Source: Chloroflexota bacterium (GTDB lineage Bacteria; Chloroflexota; Anaerolineae; Aggregatilineales; Phototrophicaceae). From it: DNA of 64,000 nucleotides. The notes beneath the pieces are model-generated. The model had not been told where the DNA came from, did not search any database, and saw nothing but the letters and a program-made list of their open reading frames with translations. The stretch covers positions 13,176 through 77,175 of the forward strand of contig JAPOYU010000134.1 of the NCBI GenBank assembly GCA_026706395.1, in the 5' to 3' direction. Below, in pieces: positions 40,669 through 50,107 of the stretch. Both the position numbers and the translations under genes were made by a program. How positions within the stretch are numbered: the stretch's first letter is position 1; each line of letters opens with the position of its first letter.

Positions 40669-43482
40669 ATGACCAACGTACCTCCCGTACCACCCCGTCG
40701 CGCCACCGGCTGTTGGCACATCGCCATCGTCGCCATTCTCATCGCCGCGGTTCTCACGCTCATTGGCTTATTCCTCCCGCCCTTCAGCCTGGCCGACCGT
40801 CTGCTGTCCTTATCATACACGCCGCTCAGCGCCGGGGGCCCAGCGAAATTATTCTATGACGAACTGCGCCTGAGCCTGGCGCCGGATAGTTCCGGCGACG
40901 AATTGGCGCTGAAAATCAGGCGTCTGTCGGCGGCGGAATTGACGGCTGAAGCAAGCGCGGAGCATGAATGGCTGCTGGCCGCACTGGCCGAGCTGCCGAC
41001 GGAATTGTCTCGGCAAAGCCCGCTATACCTCTTCGATTCCCGCGGGGAGACAGCGGATTCGCTGCGTATCGAACTCAGGATACCGCCGGAGGTTGCCGCC
41101 CTGGATCGCTTGTCGCTGCATGGCTGGGATGGCGAAGCGTGGCGGTTTATGCCGGCGTCGCGCAGTGATAATCAGATCGTCGCGTCTGCGCGGTTTTTGC
41201 CGCGGGCGCTCGCGCTTTTCGAAGTCCTCGAGTCGCCGCCGGCCATCCTGGTGTCGCAAGAGGTCATGCAGGATCTGGACGGGGAGATCGCCGAACTGGC
41301 GACCATCCTGTCCCCGGCCGGCTTGCGTCCGACCGGGCAGGGGGGGCTTATCGGCAGCTTGGCCCCCGGCGGCGCCAGCGATGCCGGCTATCTATTCATG
41401 CCCCTTATCCGAAACTTTAGCGACCACCGCGCCGTCGACCGCTATACCGTTGAGCGCATCATCAGCCATCCTGCCTTGCGTCGGGAGCATATCAAGCAGA
41501 TCACGAATCTGACGAACTTCAACAGCTTCGATGGCGTCTTCATCGACTATCGCGGCTTCTCCGCAGTGTATCGCGATCATTTCACGCGTTTCATCGCAGA
41601 CCTCTCCACGAGCCTTTCGCAAAGCGATTTGCGCCTGGGGCTGGTCCTGCCGGCTGAATGGAACGGCGAAAGCGAGGACTGGCATAGCGCAGCTTATGAT
41701 TGGCCGCGACTCGGCGCCGCTGCCGACTATTTTCAAGTGCGCGCGCCACTCCATCCGCTGCACTTTGCGCCCGCAGCGCCGACCCCCTTCGATGAGCTGC
41801 TGCGGCAAGCCACGAGCGCGGTCGACCGACGGAAAATCTTCTTAACCTTGAGCGTCCGTTCCCTCCGAGAGGTCGGCGGGCTGTCTACGCCGATCGGCTG
41901 GGACGAGGCCTTCGCGGCGCTTGGCGATGTCATATTGGACGCGGAAGAGGTCAGCGAAACGGGCACTATCGAGCCAGGCGCGATTATCCGCGCATCGCTC
42001 AGCGGATATCCCGCCCGTGTCGGCATCGATAGCGACTTGCAGTTGCTCTATCTGGATTACTTTGACGAATCAGGCCGGGGCATTTCGCGCATCTGGTTGA
42101 CTGATGCGGCCGCGCTGGAAAAGCGGCTCGAGCGCACACGGCCCTATGCCATCGCCGGCATCGCGCTGGACGACATTCTTGCGGCCGAGCACTTCGCCGG
42201 TTTGCCAAAGATCATTGCGAGTCATATGTCGCGGCAGCCGGCCAACCCGGCGCCCAATCTGCTCCAGGCGCGCTGGTCGATTGACGCGGCGGCGGGTCCG
42301 CTCGATCAAGTTGACGCTGGCCTCGATGATGAATTGCTCCTGACCCTGGAGGCGCCGGATGGTCATTACGCGGTCAACTGGTCCATTATCGCCGCCGACG
42401 GCGTCAGCAGCGCGCGGAAAGGCGCCGTCTTGCCGCTGTTCGAGCCGACGCCGACCCCAACGCCAACTCCGACGCCGACCCCGGTACCGCGAGCGGTCGT
42501 TGCCGCGCCGGTCAACGCGCCAGCCACATCCTTCGGCGGCGGGCCGCCTCCCTCCGGCAGCATCCGTATCGCCATTGGCGGGCACGTCACCGAAACGCAT
42601 AGCCCGCGCGCTATCGGTCCGATGCGCAGCGCCGGCATGACCTGGATGAAAAAGCAGGTGCGTTTCGATTGGCACGGGCCGCAGGATGTCGGCCCGGTGA
42701 TATCCGCCGCGCATAACAACGGCTTCAAAGTCTTGATAGGCACGGTCGGCCATCCCCATGAGTTGGCCCAAGGCGGACAAGCATACATTGACTCTTATAC
42801 GTCTTGGCTCCAGCAGATCGCCGGTCAAGGCGCCGATGCCATTGAAGTTTGGAACGAGCCGAACATTGATCGCGAGTGGCCGCGTGGGCAAATCAGCGGC
42901 GTCGCCTATGCCAAATTGCTCGCCATCGCCTATCAGAAGATCAAACAGGTAAACCCGAATACCATGGTTATTAGCGCCGCGCCGGCCCCAACCGGCATCG
43001 CCGACAATCCGGAGCGCGTCATGCCGGATAACCGCTGGCTGCGGCAGATGGTAGAAGGCGGCGGCTTGAATTATCTCGACTGTGTGGGCGCCCACTACAA
43101 TGAAGGCATCGTTCCGCCGACTCAAACCAGCGGCGACCCCCGGGGCGACAACTACTACACTCGATACTTTCATGGCATGTTGAATGGCTACATCAGCATC
43201 ACGCGCAAGCCAATCTGTTTCACCGAGCTGGGTTATCTGACGTCCGAGGGACTGCCAAACCTGCCGTCATACTTCAGTTGGGCGCAGGATGTTACCTTGC
43301 AGCAGCAGGCGACCTGGCTTGCGCAGGCCGCCGCGCTTGCCTCGCGCAGTGGACAGGTGCCTCTGTTCATCGTCTGGAACATCGACTTTACGCACTACGG
43401 CGCCGACCCGCAGGCGGGTTATGCGATAGTTCGCCCCGATGGCAGTTGCCCGGCATGCAACGCGCTGGCGGCTGCGCGGTAG
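40669..43482 (+). CDS. Membrane-anchored two-domain glycoside hydrolase-like protein (GH18-like plus GH39-like)
   Basis: A 937-residue protein with one N-terminal membrane anchor (about 15-38). The first part (to about 585) contains a GH18-like strand FDGVFIDYRGF, in which the catalytic Glu of the DxxDxDxE motif is Arg. A linker of PT repeats spans about 590-605. Residues 625-937 form a clan-A TIM barrel with acid/base Glu730 in EVWNEPNIDREW and probable nucleophile Glu853 in CFTELGYLTSEG. The pairing suggests one binding or inactive domain and one active domain on the cell surface. It overlaps no other gene; ATG 40669 is chosen over 40630, which lies within the aldolase. Confidence 0.75.
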   Translation: MTNVPPVPPRRATGCWHIAIVAILIAAVLTLIGLFLPPFSLADRLLSLSYTPLSAGGPAKLFYDELRLSLAPDSSGDELALKIRRLSAAELTAEASAEHEWLLAALAELPTELSRQSPLYLFDSRGETADSLRIELRIPPEVAALDRLSLHGWDGEAWRFMPASRSDNQIVASARFLPRALALFEVLESPPAILVSQEVMQDLDGEIAELATILSPAGLRPTGQGGLIGSLAPGGASDAGYLFMPLIRNFSDHRAVDRYTVERIISHPALRREHIKQITNLTNFNSFDGVFIDYRGFSAVYRDHFTRFIADLSTSLSQSDLRLGLVLPAEWNGESEDWHSAAYDWPRLGAAADYFQVRAPLHPLHFAPAAPTPFDELLRQATSAVDRRKIFLTLSVRSLREVGGLSTPIGWDEAFAALGDVILDAEEVSETGTIEPGAIIRASLSGYPARVGIDSDLQLLYLDYFDESGRGISRIWLTDAAALEKRLERTRPYAIAGIALDDILAAEHFAGLPKIIASHMSRQPANPAPNLLQARWSIDAAAGPLDQVDAGLDDELLLTLEAPDGHYAVNWSIIAADGVSSARKGAVLPLFEPTPTPTPTPTPTPVPRAVVAAPVNAPATSFGGGPPPSGSIRIAIGGHVTETHSPRAIGPMRSAGMTWMKKQVRFDWHGPQDVGPVISAAHNNGFKVLIGTVGHPHELAQGGQAYIDSYTSWLQQIAGQGADAIEVWNEPNIDREWPRGQISGVAYAKLLAIAYQKIKQVNPNTMVISAAPAPTGIADNPERVMPDNRWLRQMVEGGGLNYLDCVGAHYNEGIVPPTQTSGDPRGDNYYTRYFHGMLNGYISITRKPICFTELGYLTSEGLPNLPSYFSWAQDVTLQQQATWLAQAAALASRSGQVPLFIVWNIDFTHYGADPQAGYAIVRPDGSCPACNALAAAR

Positions 43483-43548
43483 TGGCCGGCTGAGCCTCCC
43501 GCCGGACATGAAAATGATGTACCCTCGTCACGGTTCGAAACTGCTCCG

Positions 43549-44997
43549 ATGGGCGCCGTCGTGGTAACCAAGACTGTTTTCAAGCAGATTCGCGGCTTTG
43601 TCATTGCATGGCTTCTCATCACCGCCCTGGTGTGTATGGCGACTTTTCTCGCCGTTTATTTCACTTACAATCCGGAGGAACTAAACGACGGCGCCAGCAA
43701 TCCACTCCCGTTGGAATCCCCCGAAATCGACAGCAAGCCGGATGCCGCCTTGGTGGTGCTGTCGAGTGTAACGCCGGAGCCGACAGTCACGCCTACCAAG
43801 CCGCCTCCAAGCCCGACTCTCCCCGTCTTTGAGGAAGAAGCGACCGACTTGCCGCCACCGACTGAAGTACCGTCTGCCACGCCCCTGCCGACGCAGTTCC
43901 CGGTGGATGTCATGAACTACCAGGTCGGCATACAAGTCGAACATTCGCTTGATTTTAATCCCGTAAATCAAGACAATTATTACCGGTCTGTCGCCCGAGA
44001 TTTGGGCTTGCGCTGGGTAAAACAGCAGGTGCGCTGGGACTTGGCGGAACCTGAGCCGGGCGAGATCGACTGGAGCATTCTTGATTTCGTCATGCCAAGC
44101 GCGCGCCGTTTCGATATTAAGATGCTGCTTTCCATCTTAGCCACGCCGGCTTGGGCGCGCGAGCCCGACGTAAACCTCGAGCGGCACGGCCCCCCGGCTG
44201 ATCCGTTGACATACGCTAATTTTGTCGCCGAAGTCGTCAAGCGTTATCCGGGCGCTGTTCACGCGATAGAAGTATGGAACGAGCAGAATATAGACCGCGA
44301 ATGGACCTCGATTCACGGCTTGAACGCGGGACAATACGTGGAGCTGTTGCGCAGGACTTACGAAGTCGTCAAAGCTATCGACCCAGGCATCATCATCATC
44401 AGCGGCGCGCTCTCCCCAACCGGCGTCGATGACGGCGTTGGCGCCATCGATGACTTTAGATACATGGATGCGCAGATCGACGCCGGCATGCTGGATTGGG
44501 CGGATTGTGTCGGCGCGCACCATAATGGCTACAACGTCAGCCCCGATTATCGCTATAACGATATTCCGGACGACAGCAGCGCGACCTTCCGCGGTCCCTT
44601 TGATAATCCTCACCATAGCTGGAGCTTCCGCAGTACGCTGGAAGGCTACGCCAACCGCATCCGAACAGCCGGCTATGAAACCAGGCTATGCGTTACGGAA
44701 TTCGGTTGGCCGTCTTCTGAAGGCTTGACCGGCGTTCGTCCTGGCTTTGAATTCGCACAGGACAATACCTTGGCGGAACAAGCGGAATGGACCCCCAAAG
44801 CGTTGAGCAATATGGAAGAGTGGGGATTTGTCTGGCTCGCGTTCATTTGGAACTTCAACTACGGTCCGCAGGCGGGATTTTCGATTAGCAACGATAATGT
44901 ACCCTATTCGCTCATTGGCCCGCCTTATGAATTCCGACCGGCTTTTGATGCCATCCGGGACTGGCAGCGGGACTACCTGGCGCGCATAGGACCGTAA
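43549..44997 (+). CDS. Membrane-anchored GH39-like glycoside hydrolase, WNEQN variant
   Basis: A 482-residue protein with a short cytoplasmic tail, one membrane helix (about 17-37), a Pro/Thr-rich stalk (about 45-120) and a clan-A barrel. The acid/base region is EVWNEQNIDREW with Glu245, where Pro is replaced by Gln; the nucleophile is probably Glu384 in CVTEFGWPSSEG. Both Glu residues are intact, so activity is plausible; substrate is unknown (relatives include xylosidases and other beta-glycosidases). It is 66 nt after the previous gene and 1 nt before the next. Confidence 0.77.
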   Translation: MGAVVVTKTVFKQIRGFVIAWLLITALVCMATFLAVYFTYNPEELNDGASNPLPLESPEIDSKPDAALVVLSSVTPEPTVTPTKPPPSPTLPVFEEEATDLPPPTEVPSATPLPTQFPVDVMNYQVGIQVEHSLDFNPVNQDNYYRSVARDLGLRWVKQQVRWDLAEPEPGEIDWSILDFVMPSARRFDIKMLLSILATPAWAREPDVNLERHGPPADPLTYANFVAEVVKRYPGAVHAIEVWNEQNIDREWTSIHGLNAGQYVELLRRTYEVVKAIDPGIIIISGALSPTGVDDGVGAIDDFRYMDAQIDAGMLDWADCVGAHHNGYNVSPDYRYNDIPDDSSATFRGPFDNPHHSWSFRSTLEGYANRIRTAGYETRLCVTEFGWPSSEGLTGVRPGFEFAQDNTLAEQAEWTPKALSNMEEWGFVWLAFIWNFNYGPQAGFSISNDNVPYSLIGPPYEFRPAFDAIRDWQRDYLARIGP

Positions 44998-44998
44998 T

Positions 44999-46213
44999 AT
45001 GCGAGGCAGAACTCGCCGCAGCATCGCCGCCGCAATCGCAATCCTGGTCGTAGTCGCCGCGCTGGGCGTCGCCCTTCTGCGCCACTTTCAAGCGCAATCA
45101 GATCCTTTTATGGCGAGCGCCATTGCGGACCCGCCGTTCCCGTCATTAACCTACGGCATTCAAGCTTTTCTGTGGTGGGATAATGGTGATGCTGGCAAGC
45201 ATCTCGATTGGGTGCGCTTGCTGTCGTTCAGCCACGTCAAACAGATATTTGCCTGGAGCGACTTGGAGCCGCAGCCGGGCCGATGGGATTGGACGCAATC
45301 CGACCGCATTCTGAGTGAAGTCGCGCGCCGTGGTCTTCGTCTCGTTGTTAGGCTTGGTCAAGCGCCAAACTGGGCGCGCAAGCCGGAGCATCGCGGCGCC
45401 AATGATGCTCCGCCCGCCGATTTCGGCCCCTGGGGCAAGTACTGCGAAGCGGTAGCCAGTCGCTACAAGGGCCAGATCGCGGCTTATCAGATCTGGAATG
45501 AGCCGAACTTAAGACGCGAGTGGGGCGGGGATAGGCCCGATCCTGCCGAATATGTTCAGCTCCTGGCTGCCTGCAGCGAGGCAATTCGCTCGGTCGACCC
45601 GGGCGCCGTGCTGATCTCGGCGGGTTTGGCGCCCACCGGAAATCATGATGAGACTGCGCTGCCGGATGACATTTTTTTTGATCACATGTACCGCAATCGA
45701 TTCCAGGAATTCGTGGATGTCGTTGGTGTGCATGCGCCAGGTTTTGCGGCGCCCGAGATAGGACCGGATGATGAAGCGACGCAACAGCGCTGGTTCACTT
45801 TCCGCCGCATCGAAGATTTGCGGAAGATCATGCTAAATTACCATGATGAAGCGCGACAGATGGCGATAATGGAATTCGGCTATACCACGGAAGAGATCAA
45901 TCCCGACTACCGCTGGTTCAGCGTGACCGAAGCCGAACAAGCCGACATGATAAAGCGCGCCTACGAATACGCCATTGCCAACTGGCGTCCATGGATCGGC
46001 TTGATGACGCTTATCTACTTGCCCGACTCTGCCTGGACGCAAACAGATGAAGAATATTGGTGGTCCATTGTAGCGCCGGATACGGGCCTGCCGCGTCAGG
46101 CTTTCATCGACGTCGCTAACATGCGCAAAGTCTGCGACGAATTTGAGATTCCAGAGCGCGCGCCCGATAGCCCGGTCGCTTTAGGCGAAGCGCTGGCGCC
46201 AATCTGCCCCTGA
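44999..46213 (+). CDS. Membrane-anchored GH39-like glycoside hydrolase
   Basis: A 404-residue protein with an N-terminal membrane anchor (about 8-27) and no long stalk. The barrel has WSDLEPQPGRWDWTQSD, the acid/base Glu168 in YQIWNEPNLRREWGG and a probable nucleophile Glu292 in AIMEFGYTTEE. It is more distant from its two neighbours than they are from each other. Its ATG follows the previous stop codon by one base, which implies translational coupling. Likely role: modification of surface glycans made nearby. Confidence 0.78.
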   Translation: MRGRTRRSIAAAIAILVVVAALGVALLRHFQAQSDPFMASAIADPPFPSLTYGIQAFLWWDNGDAGKHLDWVRLLSFSHVKQIFAWSDLEPQPGRWDWTQSDRILSEVARRGLRLVVRLGQAPNWARKPEHRGANDAPPADFGPWGKYCEAVASRYKGQIAAYQIWNEPNLRREWGGDRPDPAEYVQLLAACSEAIRSVDPGAVLISAGLAPTGNHDETALPDDIFFDHMYRNRFQEFVDVVGVHAPGFAAPEIGPDDEATQQRWFTFRRIEDLRKIMLNYHDEARQMAIMEFGYTTEEINPDYRWFSVTEAEQADMIKRAYEYAIANWRPWIGLMTLIYLPDSAWTQTDEEYWWSIVAPDTGLPRQAFIDVANMRKVCDEFEIPERAPDSPVALGEALAPICP

Positions 46214-46338
46214 CTGGACGCCGCGAAATGGACGAATGTAATAGAATATCTTTATCAATTCGTTGCGCTTCATCACTATAGGGGCGGCGCGCATAACATT
46301 CCTCTTAAATCCGGAAGTAATGTATACTCGCTGACAAC

Positions 46339-48426
46339 ATGACGACGCCACCCACTTTGATCAATCTTGTCAGGGGTCACGCCCTGATGACGAGCCGGAT
46401 GAGCTATGTCATTGTCATCTGGCTTCTCTTGATCGGCGCCTTCTTGCGCCTAACTGATCTCGCGACCTTGCCGCAAGGTTTCAGCGACGACGAGATAATC
46501 AATATTCGGCTGGTTGACAACATCCGGCAAGGCGACATCTACGTCTTTTTCCCGGGCGACGACGGCGGCAGAGAAGGCATGTATCACTTATTCGTCGCCT
46601 TTGTTACAACGTTTGTTGGCGAAGGCACTGTCGGCTATCGCATCTTGTCCGTTTGGCTGGGCGTACTGTCCATCGCGATCATCTATACGCTTGGGAATCA
46701 TCTTTTCAACCCGATTGTCGGGGTCCTCGCGGCTGGCCTGGTTTCCGTCAATATGAGCGCAATTCTGCTGTCGCGCGCGGTAAGCAGCGACGCCACGGTG
46801 CTCTTCCTGGTCTCCGCGACGATGCTGGCGCTTGCGCGATCGTTGCCAGTCTACCGCCGTACGCGGGTTGTCACGTCGAATATCGTTTCCTTCGCTGCGC
46901 TCGGCGGTCTGCTGGGCATCGGCTTCTATCTGCATCCGTCAAGCCTGTTCATTGTGCTCGGCGCGATGTTCTATATCGCCCACTTGGTATTTGTACGCAA
47001 TGTCTTGTTTCGCCAACGACGCAGCTATACCGGGTTCGCCATACTGCTTATGCTCATCATCAGCATGCCTTATGTCATTTCGAGCATCAATTTGCCGCAG
47101 TATTCCGCGGGTCAGCGTATCTTGTCACATTATACTGGCGGCCTTCTGCGCTCGATCACCGATGGCTTTGTCGCCATCATTCATGCAGGAGATCTCGATC
47201 CGCTTCACAATCTGCCGGGGCGCGCGCTGGTCGATGTTTTCAGCGGCATCTTTATGTTGGCCGGCATTATTATCTGTGTTTTGCGCCGGCATCGACCTCG
47301 CTTCATGCTTATCTTGCTCATGTTCTTGCTAGCGTTGCCGGCAGCCTTTATTGTGGAAGACAGTCCCAATTTCGCCCGTATGATCGTGATCCTGCCACAG
47401 CTCGCCATCTTCTTCGGTATGGGCTTCTATTCTTTGATCCGCTTATCGATTTTCGCTGACGTTGTTTTCCGGCGGCTGGCGGTCGCTGCCGTTCTCGCGC
47501 TGCTGGTTATTAACCTGATCTGGACGGCGCAAGATCTCTTTGTCGACTGGCGCGACAACGAAGCTGTAGTCCCCTTGGTCAATGCAGAATTAGGGCAGAT
47601 AGCTCACTTCCTCGATGTTGTCGGCGATGATAGGCCGATCGTATTCTGCAATGCCAATTGGCGCGCCGCGCAGCCTGAGCGGTTGGATCGCACGGACAAG
47701 ACTCTGCTGATGATGAACCGATCCGACTTCGAGTATCACGAGGCGGATTGCGCCCGAAGCCTGCTCTTGACTAACGGAGGCGCGCGCCAGTATATCGTGT
47801 TCTTTGATGAAGAGACTCGCGAAGCCGTGCATCCCTACCTGCAGGAATGGCTGGCGCAGGCAGAACCAGCGCTGGGCAAGCTGCCCCGCGGCGGCATCGT
47901 CGAGTTGGAGACGGAACAATTGCTCGCGGACGGCGCCGGCGCATTCACGACCACAGCGCCGGTAACCTATGCGCCGGAAGTCAATGAACCCGATCCGACC
48001 GCGCCACCCATCCGGTTCGGCGGCAACCTAACCTTTCTCGGCTACGAGCCCAATGTCCAGCGAGAATACGTTCCGGGCGATACGGTCGATGTGATCACGT
48101 TTTGGCGGGCGGAAGGCGAGCTCTTGCCCGACTTGACTCTCAAGACCCATATCTTGTCCAGTCCGGTCACCCCGATCGCCATCCACGACACCATCCTCGT
48201 TAATCCCGCGTTGATGCACGGGCGGGATGTTTTCATCCAGATCACGGATGTCTCGCTTCCGTTGAATGCCCTGCCCGGGGAACGCACGGTTTCGGTTGGC
48301 GCATATCGGCAAGATGACTTGAGCCGCTTGCCGGTCCTCGATGGCGAAGAGCTGCGCGGCGACCGGATTTTCCTCTATACCATCAATGTCTTGTCGGCCC
48401 CGGATGGCCAGCAAAGCGGAGGATGA
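46339..48426 (+). CDS. GT-C type membrane glycosyltransferase (PMT/ArnT-like) with a C-terminal beta domain
   Basis: A 695-residue membrane protein with about 11 hydrophobic segments (about 22-400). The outer-loop acid motif is LPQGFSDDEIINIRL, typical of GT39/ArnT-type enzymes. A beta-rich C-terminal domain (570-690) reads FGGNLTFLGYEPNVQREYVPGDTVDVITFW; it differs from the soluble domain of the four paralogues at 26281-35449. The start is uncertain: TATACT at 46323-46328 lies only 10 nt before this ATG, and ATG 46387 has AGGGG upstream. It follows the three GH genes, fitting a surface-glycan locus, and overlaps the RNase Z start. Confidence 0.78.
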   Translation: MTTPPTLINLVRGHALMTSRMSYVIVIWLLLIGAFLRLTDLATLPQGFSDDEIINIRLVDNIRQGDIYVFFPGDDGGREGMYHLFVAFVTTFVGEGTVGYRILSVWLGVLSIAIIYTLGNHLFNPIVGVLAAGLVSVNMSAILLSRAVSSDATVLFLVSATMLALARSLPVYRRTRVVTSNIVSFAALGGLLGIGFYLHPSSLFIVLGAMFYIAHLVFVRNVLFRQRRSYTGFAILLMLIISMPYVISSINLPQYSAGQRILSHYTGGLLRSITDGFVAIIHAGDLDPLHNLPGRALVDVFSGIFMLAGIIICVLRRHRPRFMLILLMFLLALPAAFIVEDSPNFARMIVILPQLAIFFGMGFYSLIRLSIFADVVFRRLAVAAVLALLVINLIWTAQDLFVDWRDNEAVVPLVNAELGQIAHFLDVVGDDRPIVFCNANWRAAQPERLDRTDKTLLMMNRSDFEYHEADCARSLLLTNGGARQYIVFFDEETREAVHPYLQEWLAQAEPALGKLPRGGIVELETEQLLADGAGAFTTTAPVTYAPEVNEPDPTAPPIRFGGNLTFLGYEPNVQREYVPGDTVDVITFWRAEGELLPDLTLKTHILSSPVTPIAIHDTILVNPALMHGRDVFIQITDVSLPLNALPGERTVSVGAYRQDDLSRLPVLDGEELRGDRIFLYTINVLSAPDGQQSGG

Positions 48427-49415
48427 TGTTCGAACTGGTTTTTCTGGGCACATCAGCCTCGGCGCCCTCGATATACCGCGGGCTGCCGGCGCTAGCGGTC
48501 CTGGCCGGCGAGCAGCGCTTCCTGGTTGACTGCGGCGAAGGCACACAGCGGCAGATACTGCGCAGCGGCATCGGCTTCAGGCGCCTTAACCACGTTTTCC
48601 TCACACATGCGCATCTGGACCACATTCTAGGCTTGGGCGGCTTGCTTTCGACTTACGGCCGCTGGGAGGCGCTGGAAGAAATCCACATATGGGGCGGTCT
48701 GCCCGCAATCGAACGAGTACAGAATCTGGTCTATCAGGTCATCTTCCGCCGTGAGACGCCGCCGGTCCCCATTTATTTCTATCGCGCCCTGCCGGACAAG
48801 ATCTTGTTTGAAGGGCGGAAGTTTTCGGTGCGCGCATTCCCGGTGTCACATCGCGGTCGTGAATGTTACGGCTATATCTTAGAGGAAGACTCGCGCCGCC
48901 CCTTCCTGGCGGATAAAGCCGAAGCGCTCGGTCTGCCGTCGGGGCCTGAACGCAGCCGGCTCGTCAACGGCGAGACGATCGTGCTTAAAGACGGACGCGC
49001 CGTGCATCCGGATGACGTCCTCGGTCCAACGATCCGCGGGACCAAGGTAGTTATTACCGGCGACCTGTCGCGCACGGACGATATCCATGAAGCCGTGCAG
49101 GATGCTGATGCCCTGGTCATCGAAGCGACATATCTCGACCGGGATGCCGATATCGCCAGACAGGTAGGCCACATTACAGCGCGACAGGCGGCCGAGCTCG
49201 CGCGCGATTGTGGTGTGAAATATCTCTTCCTGACGCACGTCTCACGGCGCTATCGCGAATTCGAAGTGATTGACGAAGCTCGCAAGTATTTCCCCAATTC
49301 CTATGTCCCGCGCGATCTCGATCACTTCGCTGTATTCCGCGACAAGCCGCCGCAAAAGCTTCGGCGCGATTTCACTGAAAAGGAAGAAGATGACTTGCCA
49401 GAGAGGGGAGAATGA
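48423..49415 (+). CDS. rnz: Ribonuclease Z
   Basis: Endonuclease that trims tRNA 3' ends. The 330-residue metallo-beta-lactamase protein shows the signature FLGTSASAPSIYRGLPA, the zinc motif THAHLDH at 61-67, GYILEEDSRRPFLADKAEALG, VVITGDLSRTDDI, EATYLDRDAD and GHITARQAAELARDCGVKYLFLTHVSRRY, which together are those of tRNase Z. It starts at ATG 48423 or 48426 and overlaps the GT stop codon, so it is read through from the glycan locus. Confidence 0.93.
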   Translation: MMFELVFLGTSASAPSIYRGLPALAVLAGEQRFLVDCGEGTQRQILRSGIGFRRLNHVFLTHAHLDHILGLGGLLSTYGRWEALEEIHIWGGLPAIERVQNLVYQVIFRRETPPVPIYFYRALPDKILFEGRKFSVRAFPVSHRGRECYGYILEEDSRRPFLADKAEALGLPSGPERSRLVNGETIVLKDGRAVHPDDVLGPTIRGTKVVITGDLSRTDDIHEAVQDADALVIEATYLDRDADIARQVGHITARQAAELARDCGVKYLFLTHVSRRYREFEVIDEARKYFPNSYVPRDLDHFAVFRDKPPQKLRRDFTEKEEDDLPERGE

Positions 49416-49417
49416 AT

Positions 49418-50059
49418 ATGGATAGTGACCTGGCGGGGCGCTTAAATCAGTATGTGAATGATCTCTTCGTTTGCGAAGATGAAGTTCTGCGATTTGTTCG
49501 CCAGCAGACCGAAGCGCACGGTCTGCCCCTGATTAACTTGGAGCCGAATGAAGCGCGGCTGCTTCAATTGATCGTCAGGCTCTGCGGCGCCGAGCGCGTC
49601 ATCGAAATCGGCGCCCTGGCTGGTTATAGCGGCATCTGGATCGCGCGCGCTTTGCCCGCTGACGGCAGACTGATCACGATCGAAGTCAGCAGCGTCCATG
49701 CCAACCTGGCGCGGGCGCATTTCCAGCGAGCCGGTCTCGCCGACAAAGTGACCGTCTGGCAGGGCGCTGCTATGGAGGTTCTGCCAAAGCTGGCGGCGGA
49801 TGCGCCCTACGACCTCATGTTTGTTGATGCCGACAAGGTCAGTTATCCACACTATCTGGAGTGGGCGGCGGCCAACCTGCGAGCGGGCGGGGCGGTGGTG
49901 GCGGATAATGCCTTTTGGCAGGGAAATGTGCTCAATCCCACAAGCGAGGATGACCACGGCATGGTCGCCTTCAATCGAGCGCTGGCGGAACACTCGCAGT
50001 TTGAAGGCACGATCATCGAGGTCGGCGATGGGATGGCGCTGGGCGTGAAAACAAGCTGA
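49418..50059 (+). CDS. SAM-dependent O-methyltransferase (caffeoyl-CoA OMT-like)
   Basis: A class I methyltransferase of 213 residues. The SAM-binding loop is VIEIGALAGYSGIWIARALP; then LITIEVSSVHANLARAHFQRAG, and metal-dependent features DLMFVDADKVSYPHYLEWA and VVADNAFWQGNV, as in the bacterial OMT family. The substrate is unknown. I prefer ATG 49418, which has GGGGAG 7 nt upstream; ATG 49412 overlaps the RNase Z stop codon as ATGA and is also possible. It ends before a hairpin repeat shared with the convergent rimO gene. Confidence 0.88.
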   Translation: MDSDLAGRLNQYVNDLFVCEDEVLRFVRQQTEAHGLPLINLEPNEARLLQLIVRLCGAERVIEIGALAGYSGIWIARALPADGRLITIEVSSVHANLARAHFQRAGLADKVTVWQGAAMEVLPKLAADAPYDLMFVDADKVSYPHYLEWAAANLRAGGAVVADNAFWQGNVLNPTSEDDHGMVAFNRALAEHSQFEGTIIEVGDGMALGVKTS

Positions 50060-50067
50060 CATACAAG

Positions 50068-50093
50068 TCCCTCCCTCTTGATGGCGGGAGGGA
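50068..50093. terminator. CCCTCCC hairpin repeat, copy 2, probable bidirectional terminator
   Basis: TCCCTCCC and GGGAGGGA pair perfectly over 8 bp with a 10-nt loop, followed by ATTT on the plus strand. It lies between the convergent O-methyltransferase and rimO genes. It has the same stem length and loop length as the hairpin at 1083-1108. Confidence 0.55.
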
Positions 50094-50107
50094 TTTAGGG
50101 TGGGGGG

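Noticed and set aside
42070..43173. A 367-codon minus-strand open frame
   Set aside because: Antisense to the GH39-like domain; no motif.
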